A stretch of 64,000 bases of DNA, from contig NZ_KB235914.1 in assembly GCF_000332175.1 (NCBI RefSeq), positions 3,654,868 through 3,718,867 on the forward strand, in the 5' to 3' direction. The notes beneath the pieces are model-generated. The model saw only the letters and a list, made by a program, of their open reading frames with translations. It did no database searches and was not told the DNA's origin. The DNA is from Pseudanabaena sp. PCC 6802. Lineage in GTDB: Bacteria; Cyanobacteriota; Cyanobacteriia; Pseudanabaenales; Pseudanabaenaceae. The translations under genes and the position numbers were made by a program. Positions 53,558-61,076 of this stretch are shown here, in pieces; the first letter of the stretch is position 1, and each line of letters begins with the position of its first letter.

Positions 53558-55675
53558 ATGCGATCGCTCAGACACCTCAGTATCAAATCGCAATTGATTG
53601 TCATGCTTTTATCCGTTAGCGGACTATCCATTCTCGTTACCACCTATTTGGGCTACCGCAGCGGACAGGCGAACCTCACCGATCGCGCTTTCAGTCAGCT
53701 CACCAGCGTGCGAGCATCCAAAGCCTACCAAATCGAAGCTTACTTCAAAAATATTCGCAACCATACCCAAACTCTTAGCGAAGATCCCGCAATGGTGTCG
53801 GCACTTCAGGAATTTGCGCTTGCCTATCAGCAGTTACAAGGCGCGACTGTCCCCGAGGCGTTCGATCGACGAATTCAATCCTACTATCGCGATGAATTCC
53901 TGCCCAAACTTGCCAAGACCGAATCCGGGTCTCCCGTTTTGGCTGCCTACCTCCCTAAAGTCACTGCCTCCCGCTATTTGCAATACCACTACATTGCTGC
54001 TAATCCACACCCCCTGGGCAAAAAACATTTGCTGGATGCCGCCAACGATAGCAGTAACTACAGCCGCCTCCACGCCCGCTACCATCCGATTTTCCGCAAT
54101 ATCATCGAAAAATTTGGCTATTACGATATGTTCCTGATCGACACCCAGGGTAACGTGGTTTATACCGTGTTTAAAGAAACTGATTTCACCACAAATTTTA
54201 ATAATGGTGCTTATCAAGATAGCAACCTGGCCAGTTTGAATGCCACAGTGCGCTCGTCCAAGGAACGAAACTATGCCAAACTGGCAGACTTTGTAGCTTA
54301 TGCCCCTTCCTATGGCGCACCAGCAGCATTTATTGCTGCCCCCATGTTCGATCGCTCCGAATTTGTCGGCGTTCTCGCCTTTCAACTCCCCGTTGATGAA
54401 ATTAATAACGTGATGACGGGCAATCGCCATTGGGAAAGCGATGGTTTGGGCAAAACTGGGGAAACCTACCTGGTTGGGCGAGATCGGTTGATGCGATCGG
54501 TATCTCGCTTTTTAGTGCAGGATCCGCAAACTTACTTGAATACCCTGCGATCGCTGGGAATGCATGCGGCTACCATTAACCGGATCGAGCAATATGGCAC
54601 CTCCATTTTGCAGCAACCCGTACACACTGATGGCGCTACCGCAGCTTTGAACGGACAACAAGGCACCCAAATTATCAACGATTACCGAAATATTCCGGTG
54701 CTCAGCTCCTACGCGCCGATTCGGATTGATGGACTGGACTGGGCAATCTTAGCGGAAATAGATTTGGCGGAAGCTTATGCCCCCATCTATGACTTTGAGC
54801 GCCAGATTTTAATTTCGGCTACGCTTTTAATGCTGCTGGTGACCCTGTTAGCGATGGGATTGGCAAATCTATTTGTGAAGCCAATTCAACAATTGATCGA
54901 TAGTGCCCGTAAAGTTGCGGCTGGGGAATTGGATACCATTGTGGCTCTGGATACACGCAACGAATTTGGTGAATTGGCTCAATCTTTTAACCTCATGGTC
55001 GATAGCCTGCAAACTCAGACCAATTTGGTTGAGGAGAAAAATCGCGAGAACGAACAATTCTTGCTCAGCGTCTTTCCCGCCGCGATCGCAAAGCGTCTGA
55101 AGCGAGGAGAAAAAGATATCGCTGAAGATGTTTCCAATGTCTCCGTCCTGTTTGCCCATCTCACAGGGTTTTCCCAACTTTCTGCCGCTCTGACAGCCTA
55201 CGAAATAGTGACAATTTTGAACGAACTCGTGACAGCCTTTGACGATGCCGCCGAGCGACATGGCATGGAGAAGATTAAAACGATTGGAGATAGTTATCTG
55301 GCAGTTTGCGGCGTTTCTACACCCTATTTAGATCAGGATAAGCGGGCGGTCGATCTGGCAATGGAGATGCGTGCGATTATTCGTCGATTTAACCACGAAC
55401 GCAATTTTCATTTGAATATCTGCATCGGTCTGAATTCAGGAGATGTTGTGGCGGGAATCGTGGGGCGAAATAAATTTATTTATGATGTTTGGGGCGACAC
55501 GATTGACCTGGCGAATACCCTATGCACGACTTGCCCACCCGGTGCAATTCTCGGGTCTACGACAATTTACCAGCGATTGCACGATCTCTATGCTTGGGAA
55601 GCACTGGAAGTGTCGAATAACGGCACTAAGCTGCGTGCCTGGCAACTGAAGCCCTCTGAGTTTGCGGATCGCTGA
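53558..55675 (+). CDS. Receptor-type nucleotide cyclase homologue, probably inactive
   Basis: A 705-residue membrane protein: TM1 (about 13-33), a large periplasmic dCache-type sensor (about 35-405), TM2 (ILISATLLMLLVTLLAMGLA), HAMP (PIQQLIDSARKVAAGELDTI) and a class III cyclase domain (about 505-700). The cyclase fold is clear (KTIGDSYLAVCG, VWGDT), but the first metal Asp is His (VLFAHLTGF near 531), and the Asn and Arg of the VNxASR-type motif read IDLANTL (about 648). Loss of these residues predicts little or no catalysis. The channel gene follows after 60 bases. Confidence 0.9.
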   Translation: MRSLRHLSIKSQLIVMLLSVSGLSILVTTYLGYRSGQANLTDRAFSQLTSVRASKAYQIEAYFKNIRNHTQTLSEDPAMVSALQEFALAYQQLQGATVPEAFDRRIQSYYRDEFLPKLAKTESGSPVLAAYLPKVTASRYLQYHYIAANPHPLGKKHLLDAANDSSNYSRLHARYHPIFRNIIEKFGYYDMFLIDTQGNVVYTVFKETDFTTNFNNGAYQDSNLASLNATVRSSKERNYAKLADFVAYAPSYGAPAAFIAAPMFDRSEFVGVLAFQLPVDEINNVMTGNRHWESDGLGKTGETYLVGRDRLMRSVSRFLVQDPQTYLNTLRSLGMHAATINRIEQYGTSILQQPVHTDGATAALNGQQGTQIINDYRNIPVLSSYAPIRIDGLDWAILAEIDLAEAYAPIYDFERQILISATLLMLLVTLLAMGLANLFVKPIQQLIDSARKVAAGELDTIVALDTRNEFGELAQSFNLMVDSLQTQTNLVEEKNRENEQFLLSVFPAAIAKRLKRGEKDIAEDVSNVSVLFAHLTGFSQLSAALTAYEIVTILNELVTAFDDAAERHGMEKIKTIGDSYLAVCGVSTPYLDQDKRAVDLAMEMRAIIRRFNHERNFHLNICIGLNSGDVVAGIVGRNKFIYDVWGDTIDLANTLCTTCPPGAILGSTTIYQRLHDLYAWEALEVSNNGTKLRAWQLKPSEFADR

Positions 55676-55735
55676 TGGGGCTATCCATCCAATTCCTCCC
55701 GCCCCCCTAAATAACTTCCCCTCTCAACGGTATCT

Positions 55736-57202
55736 ATGAACAGCAGCACCCTTTGGCAAAGTAGCACCTGGATTTGGGCGATCGCGCTCGCAATTGGCTT
55801 TCCCTTCACGACTATTCTGCTGGGCGAAACCATCCACTGGTTAAGCCGACATGGCAAGCCCCTGGCTACCACCCTGCGGTTGGTTCGCAACTTGATCGTG
55901 CCAGTACTGGTATTCCTGCTGTTTATGCAACATGTCTTGCATCTAGAGGCCGATGGGCGCACGATCAAAACTATGCAAACCCTCCTCTGGGTCTGTATTC
56001 TCCATGCTTCTTTATCTCTACTGAATGTAGTGCTGTTTGAAGAAGCCGAGACCGATACGTGGCGCTCGAAGGTGCCAAAACTGCTGATCGATCTGTTGCG
56101 TTTAGTCCTGATCCTGGTGGGAACGGCAATCGTCCTCGCAACGGTGTGGAATGCCGATTTAGCCGGTCTAGCTACCGCTCTTGGGGTTAGTTCGATCGTG
56201 ATCGGTCTAGCTTTACAGGATACCCTGGGCAGCGTGACCTCTGGAATAGCCTTGCTGTTCGAGCGCCCCTTTTCCGTGGGCGATTGGCTGCAAGTGGGGG
56301 ATTTTGTGGGACAGGTGATCGACATTAACTGGCGAGCGGTGCGACTCCAAACCTTGGAGCGAGAAATGCTGGTGATTCCCCACAAAGTAATTAGTGCTGA
56401 AATCATTCGCAATTTTAGTCAACCGCTGCTGCTGCATGCAGAACGAATTAAACTGGGATTTTCTTACAATAATCCACCGAACCTCGCCAAACAAGTGCTG
56501 AAAAGTACGGCTTTGGGAACTCAAGGGATTCTGTCCGAACCCGAGCCTCAAGTTTTTACATTAGCCTACGATGATTCTGCGGTGACTTATGAAGTGAAAT
56601 TCTTTATCCACAACTATGGCGAGCTAGAAGAAATTCGCGATCGCTTCATGACGCGAGTTTGGTATGCTGCCCAGCGCAATGGTTTATCCATTCCCTTTCC
56701 CATTCGCACGCTTTATCATTTCCACGGCCCCACCGCCCAAGCTAAGCAAACCGCCAAACGCTTTGCCAATAGTTTGCAATCGCTGCCCTCGTTTGTGCCT
56801 TTGGAGGAAGAAACCGATCTGCAAAACCCCTCCGAAAATATCGAGCTACAGCACTTTGGAGCAGGTGAAAAAGTCATGCGCCAGGGGGATTTGAGCCACG
56901 CGCTGTACATCATTATCTCTGGCAGAGCGCGATTGACTACCCGCGATCGCCAGGGAGTGGAGCAGGAAGTTCTGGTGCTGCAAGCTGGAGAATTCTTTGG
57001 GATGATTACCTTATTTTCCGGCGAACCTAGCGCGGTATCGATCGCAGCAATTAACGATCTGGAGGTCATGCGCCTTTCCGCTACGGTGGTCGATCGAATG
57101 ATCGAGCGCCAGCCTCAATTTGCCCGCGAAATCGGACAAGTTTTAGAAAACCGCCGTCGGGCGATTCAAGCGGTGCAGCAGCCGGAGGAGAAGCCCGCTT
57201 AG
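55736..57202 (+). CDS. MscS-type mechanosensitive channel with cyclic-nucleotide-binding domain
   Basis: A 488-residue channel. Three to five N-terminal membrane segments lead to the MscS pore helix and beta domain (LATALGVSSIVIGLALQDTL, SGIALLFERPFSVGDWLQVG, LVIPHKVISAEIIRNFSQP). A C-terminal cNMP-binding domain covers about 365-480. Its phosphate cassette reads FGMITLFSGEPSAVSIAA, where the usual FGE(x)LL...PRSA has Glu and Arg; both are replaced here. Nucleotide binding is therefore doubtful. The gene lies 60 bases after the cyclase homologue on the same strand, which suggests a joint sensory unit. Confidence 0.92.
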   Translation: MNSSTLWQSSTWIWAIALAIGFPFTTILLGETIHWLSRHGKPLATTLRLVRNLIVPVLVFLLFMQHVLHLEADGRTIKTMQTLLWVCILHASLSLLNVVLFEEAETDTWRSKVPKLLIDLLRLVLILVGTAIVLATVWNADLAGLATALGVSSIVIGLALQDTLGSVTSGIALLFERPFSVGDWLQVGDFVGQVIDINWRAVRLQTLEREMLVIPHKVISAEIIRNFSQPLLLHAERIKLGFSYNNPPNLAKQVLKSTALGTQGILSEPEPQVFTLAYDDSAVTYEVKFFIHNYGELEEIRDRFMTRVWYAAQRNGLSIPFPIRTLYHFHGPTAQAKQTAKRFANSLQSLPSFVPLEEETDLQNPSENIELQHFGAGEKVMRQGDLSHALYIIISGRARLTTRDRQGVEQEVLVLQAGEFFGMITLFSGEPSAVSIAAINDLEVMRLSATVVDRMIERQPQFAREIGQVLENRRRAIQAVQQPEEKPA

Positions 57203-57228
57203 GGATTTGCGGAATGTACCAACTGTAG

Positions 57229-57257
57229 GATGTGTTAGGCGTTAGCCGTAACACATC
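57229..57257. repeat. Palindromic intergenic repeat, family E, copy 2
   Basis: GATGTGTTAGGCG and CGTAACACATC form an imperfect palindrome around TTAGC. It lies between the convergent channel and MBL genes and may serve as a bidirectional terminator. Confidence 0.65.
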
Positions 57258-57285
57258 GCCGTTTCGTGCAAGCTCCTTAACAACG

Positions 57286-58038
57286 CTATACGACAAATCG
57301 CTGGCCGGATACAGGTTCTATTACTTTTGTGGTGAGTTGATGCTCGGCCAGGGAAGTTCGCAAACAATCGGCACTGCCCTCTGAGCGCAGTAGAGAAAGC
57401 AGCACGCCCTTAAATTCGATATCGCCACCGGCAGCGGTCGGTACGATCGCTTTTGGTTTTAACCACTGCGCTAGCTGCAATGCGCTTTTGTGCCCCTGAA
57501 TCACTGGGCCTAACAAGGGGATGCGCAGATCGATGATGGGGGCGATCGCTACATCCACAGGTGCAAATTCCTTAATTTCAGGACTGTGAAACCCATGCGG
57601 TTCGTAGTATAGGGTTTTGCCGTCCTCAAGTTGCTCGATCAGGTAACCGTTTTCCACTAGCATCGGGCCGATGGGCGAACCGGGCAGAGCGCGAATTTTC
57701 ACGCGATCGCTGAGGGTAAATGTCTCGCCGTGTGCTAAAGCCGTGACCTGGGTAAATCCTGAGTGTTTGGCAACTTTTGCCGCATTTGGCGATGCCACCA
57801 CGGGTATATTTTTATCCAGTTGTTGCAGGGTAGCAGGATGAGCGTGATCCTCAATGCCTTGGGATAGCAAAATCAGGTCGATATCGGTTGGAATCGGCTT
57901 CGGTATGGTGCGCTCCCCCTTAAATAACCAGGTCATGTTGCCAAACACTAAAGGCCCGACCAACCAGGGATCGAGGAGGATATGCTTACCCCCCATTTCA
58001 ATCAGCCAGGAATTGCTGTCTAACCAGGTCAGGTACAT
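57286..58038 (-). CDS. Metallo-beta-lactamase-fold protein (plant/cyanobacterial type)
   Basis: A 250-residue MBL-fold protein. The N-terminus is WLDSNSWLIEMGGKHILLDP. The metal motif reads LLSQGIEDHAHPATLQQLD, in which only the Asp-His and a second His of HxHxDH are kept. Later blocks are VVASPNAAKVAKHSGF, ALPGSPIGPMLVENGYLIE and YYEPHGFHSPEIKEF. This subgroup is found in plants and cyanobacteria with no firm function. I chose ATG at 58038; the 37 codons upstream contain a duplicated transporter segment and look non-coding. Confidence 0.85.
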   Translation of the reverse strand: MYLTWLDSNSWLIEMGGKHILLDPWLVGPLVFGNMTWLFKGERTIPKPIPTDIDLILLSQGIEDHAHPATLQQLDKNIPVVASPNAAKVAKHSGFTQVTALAHGETFTLSDRVKIRALPGSPIGPMLVENGYLIEQLEDGKTLYYEPHGFHSPEIKEFAPVDVAIAPIIDLRIPLLGPVIQGHKSALQLAQWLKPKAIVPTAAGGDIEFKGVLLSLLRSEGSADCLRTSLAEHQLTTKVIEPVSGQRFVV

Positions 58039-58091
58039 AGCTTTAAGTTTTAACAATAACAAAGTATGTACTATTGTAAAGAAATCTTCGA

Positions 58092-58139
58092 CAACTATTT
58101 TCGCCGTAATAGCTGGCGATCGCCACGCCCAAACCGTAA
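58092..58139. repeat. 48-bp duplicate of a segment of the AEC transporter gene
   Basis: 47 of 48 bases match 59853-59900 inside the transporter gene (ttcgccgtaatagctggcga onward, same orientation). Here it lies in the region upstream of the MBL gene. Homology ends abruptly on both sides. Confidence 0.85.
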
Positions 58140-58234
58140 AAGCAATCACAAAAGCGATCTGAACGAGAAGAAGATCGATCGTACAAGTCGAGCTAAGCCT
58201 TGTTTTTTTAGTGTTAGAGAAAGCGATCGCGCTC

Positions 58235-59134
58235 TTAGTTTTCTGTCAACCAGCGATCGAGGTCGGTAATATTATTGAAGTCTAACAACGCCTCGCTGAG
58301 TGCTTCCATTTGCTCGAGATTAAGATTGTTAATTTGGGTTTGGTGGCAGTCTAAATTACCAAACTTTTTGTTTAGGAGACGTAATAAAAGCGATCGCGCC
58401 TCATTTTGTCTACCTTGCTGCATACCCTGCTGCATACCTTCTTGTCTACCTTGCTGCATACCCTGCTGTATACCCTGCTGCATGCCCTCTTGCCTAGCAT
58501 CCTGATAAACCCGAGTCTGCCGCAGATCGTCTAGTGTAAACATAGCTTGAATCTCCTCCCGACTTAGCTTAGGGAATTTATATACCAGGACAGTCTCCAT
58601 AAATTCTACTACAGTCTCTTTTAGCTCTGGCAAGCATCTCTGCTCCACCTCTGTTTTGAGGTTCGCAACCAATTCAGGAATTGTCGCCGATGGTGTGACG
58701 ATTAACTGCACGATCTTAATTGCCCAAGAATCAGTTTCGCGCTCCTGCCAATCGTCCAGGTAAACCCGCCTGATTCGATTACTGGCAAATAGTTCGCGAA
58801 AATGCTCGGCTTCACCAGGGTCGTAGCTGCGGCGGGCAAAGATTGCCACTGCTTGCCAATCTCGTTCCGGTTCGTACTGGCTGAGGTACATGCAAATCTC
58901 TGCCATGAATGCGCTGTAGAAATTATTCTTGGGCTGAGACTGCACCTCGGTAAAGACGATCGGGTTGTCAGAGTTTTTGGGTAAAAAAACGCCATCAAAT
59001 CGAAATGCCTTTTCCTTCACTTCGACAGAGACAAACTCATAATCATCTACGTTGGGAATTGGCTGCTCGGTTAGCTCAAACAGGAGCGAATGAAAGGTTT
59101 TTAGCAACTTATAGAACAGGGTGTCAGTTTTCAC
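58235..59134 (-). CDS. DUF2887/Rpn-like PD-(D/E)XK family protein, second copy
   Basis: A 299-residue paralogue of the gene at 36199: DTLFYKLLKTFHSLLFELTE, VEVKEKAFRFDGVFLPK, IVFTEVQSQPKNNFYSAFMA and METVLVYKFPKLSREEIQAM. The tail holds a longer run of QQGMQQGRQEGM-type repeats before the DUF4351-like end (LLLRLLNKKFGNL ... NNITDLDRWL). The repeats are 12-bp units at about 58407-58495. Such tails probably form a flexible helical linker. The two genes share the start MKTDT/MRTDT. Confidence 0.88.
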   Translation of the reverse strand: MKTDTLFYKLLKTFHSLLFELTEQPIPNVDDYEFVSVEVKEKAFRFDGVFLPKNSDNPIVFTEVQSQPKNNFYSAFMAEICMYLSQYEPERDWQAVAIFARRSYDPGEAEHFRELFASNRIRRVYLDDWQERETDSWAIKIVQLIVTPSATIPELVANLKTEVEQRCLPELKETVVEFMETVLVYKFPKLSREEIQAMFTLDDLRQTRVYQDARQEGMQQGIQQGMQQGRQEGMQQGMQQGRQNEARSLLLRLLNKKFGNLDCHQTQINNLNLEQMEALSEALLDFNNITDLDRWLTEN

Positions 59135-59386
59135 GACGAATTATTACAACTCAAGTTTGACAGTGCGTTTAGCTTGCCATCCAATTATCGCAACAGGAGA
59201 GACATGTTCCCAATCTCTGGGCAACAATCTTCCCACCATTCCTTCCGTATCACAAGCAGTCACGACATTGGAGCGCATCTATCAGTACGACCTGAACTTC
59301 AGGCCAGCCATAGAGTTTCTGTGTAAAATCCAACAGGTTATTGATTTACGACTCCTTATAGAGTTTTTCACATAGAAAACGCTATA

Positions 59387-60307
59387 TCAACCGTGAAACA
59401 GCCATAACCAGAGGGGAATTGTGATCAAGATACCGACGCTACTGAGCGCGATGCCGAGCAGGATTGTTTCCTGGCGCACGTTGTATTCTTCTGCCAAAAT
59501 TGCTCCGGCAAAGGCGCAGGGCATTCCTGCTTGTAAAACCATTGCCAAACGCGACATATCAGTAATGCCGAGCAAAGTCATCGCTCCACCCACGCACAAA
59601 GGTACGAGCAATAGCTTAATAACCACGGCAGGCATCGCTTTGCCAACACCATCCCACTGCTTCAATTGGCTCAAGCGCACGCCGATTAGTAGTAGTGCCA
59701 TTGGGATGACTATTTGCACCGATGTTTGGATGCCGCTAGTTAGAGGTGCTGCCAGTTCGACATGCTCCAACTTCAGCCAGATCCCGATCGCGCAGGCCCA
59801 GATCGATGGTGTGGCCATCATGGACTTGAGATGTGTAGACCAGTGAGTCGGCCAACTATGTTCGCCGTAATAGCTGGCGATCGCCACGCCCAAACCGTAA
59901 CTGCAAATCACGTTATGCGCCAAGCTGAATAACACCACCCAGGCGAGGTAGGCATCATCTACCAGGTAAGGTGCGATCGCCAAACCCACAAACCCCACAT
60001 TCCCCAAACTAGAGGAGAGCAGAAAGCCACCCCGTTCTGCCTTGGGCATCTGCCGTATGTGCGTCCACAGCCAGCCTAAGCCCAAACCTATTAAAAAGGC
60101 AAAAGCAACCACAAAAGGGACAAGCCCTACAGATCTAGTTAAATCTGCCCTCTGAATAAATGCCAATACCTGTAGAGGCACTCCCACCCAATACAGCGAT
60201 CGGCCCATAAACCTGGGTACTGTTTCAGGTAAATATCTGAGGAATAAAAGCCCCGCTAGTGTCCAGCCAACTAGAGGTAGGTAAATATCAGTAAGGCTGT
60301 CAATCAC
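59387..60307 (-). CDS. AEC-family transporter (auxin efflux carrier type)
   Basis: A 306-residue integral membrane protein with about ten hydrophobic segments in the 5+5 pattern of AEC transporters (LVGWTLAGLLFLRYLPE; GLVPFVVAFAFLIGLGLGWL; SSLGNVGFVGLAIAPYLVDD with the conserved N-x-G-F/G turn; GMPCAFAGAILAEEYNVR). It probably moves an organic anion across the plasma membrane; the substrate is not predictable. The 252 bases between it and the DUF2887 gene hold no feature I trust. Confidence 0.9.
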   Translation of the reverse strand: MIDSLTDIYLPLVGWTLAGLLFLRYLPETVPRFMGRSLYWVGVPLQVLAFIQRADLTRSVGLVPFVVAFAFLIGLGLGWLWTHIRQMPKAERGGFLLSSSLGNVGFVGLAIAPYLVDDAYLAWVVLFSLAHNVICSYGLGVAIASYYGEHSWPTHWSTHLKSMMATPSIWACAIGIWLKLEHVELAAPLTSGIQTSVQIVIPMALLLIGVRLSQLKQWDGVGKAMPAVVIKLLLVPLCVGGAMTLLGITDMSRLAMVLQAGMPCAFAGAILAEEYNVRQETILLGIALSSVGILITIPLWLWLFHG

Positions 60308-60355
60308 TAAAGTTTAGAGGTTAAGAGCAAGTTAAGTTTAAGTATCTTAGCTTTT

Positions 60356-60874
60356 TTACTCTAATCTTTCCAAATCTAGTGCTTGTTTTAACTCTGTCAG
60401 TTCGTCTTTATGCCCGCGCATCCACAGACTGCCATCCGATCGCAAGCTTAAACTAATTTCTTCGCGGCGATCGGCACCGCGCCAATAAAATATGCCAACC
60501 AATGGCGCGATCGGGACAAAGCACCACCACAGATCGCCTATTTCAGGAATTAACGCTTTGAGGACTAACCCCAAACAGCCAAATCCAACTGTGGCCAGAC
60601 CGACCAGAAATATTGCCAGAAATATGCTGGGTTTTACCTGTCCGGCCAGGGTTACGGAGTCGGTTTGGCGATCCAGTTTCTCGACTTCGTAGGCTCTACC
60701 AGTTAAGTAGTCTCTGACCTGTCGCAACAGTTCGTCGCTATCCAGGGTTTTGGATTTAAACAACATCTCCGTCGTGCGATCTTTGACCGACGATCGCAGG
60801 AAAGATACCAAACCAACCATCAGCAAGACTGTCAGGAGGAAGGTAGAAGACAAAACGCTATCTTTTAAGTCCAT
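60356..60874 (-). CDS. CCB2/CCB4-like cofactor assembly protein of complex C subunit B
   Basis: A 172-residue membrane protein. The N-terminal TM (LSSTFLLTVLLMVGLVSFLR) is followed by a soluble stretch (SDELLRQVRDYLTGRAYEVE) and two further TMs (IFLAIFLVGLATVGFGCLGL; WWCFVPIAPLVGIFYWRGAD). This order and the LRSSVKDRTTE segment match the cofactor assembly of complex C subunit B family, which attaches heme c to cytochrome b6. I prefer the ATG at 60874 (MDLKDSVLSS) over 60883. Confidence 0.82.
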   Translation of the reverse strand: MDLKDSVLSSTFLLTVLLMVGLVSFLRSSVKDRTTEMLFKSKTLDSDELLRQVRDYLTGRAYEVEKLDRQTDSVTLAGQVKPSIFLAIFLVGLATVGFGCLGLVLKALIPEIGDLWWCFVPIAPLVGIFYWRGADRREEISLSLRSDGSLWMRGHKDELTELKQALDLERLE

Positions 60875-61076
60875 TAAACGCACTAATGTCGTAGGTTCAC
60901 GATAATGATGATATTATTCTAGACTGGGTGGCTTACTATAAGCTGCTAGGCTGAAGATCGTGCCAAACCAGCTATGTCCCCTGAGCAATGTATTGTAAGC
61001 GTTTTGCGGGCAAATACAACGCTAATTGGGGCATACATGTTAGATGCATAAACATGCAATTGTGGGATGAGGAAAA

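Noticed and set aside
59121-59375. 84-codon frame upstream of the AEC transporter
   Set aside because: Its start overlaps the DUF2887 gene start antisense, no Shine-Dalgarno precedes it and no domain is recognised.
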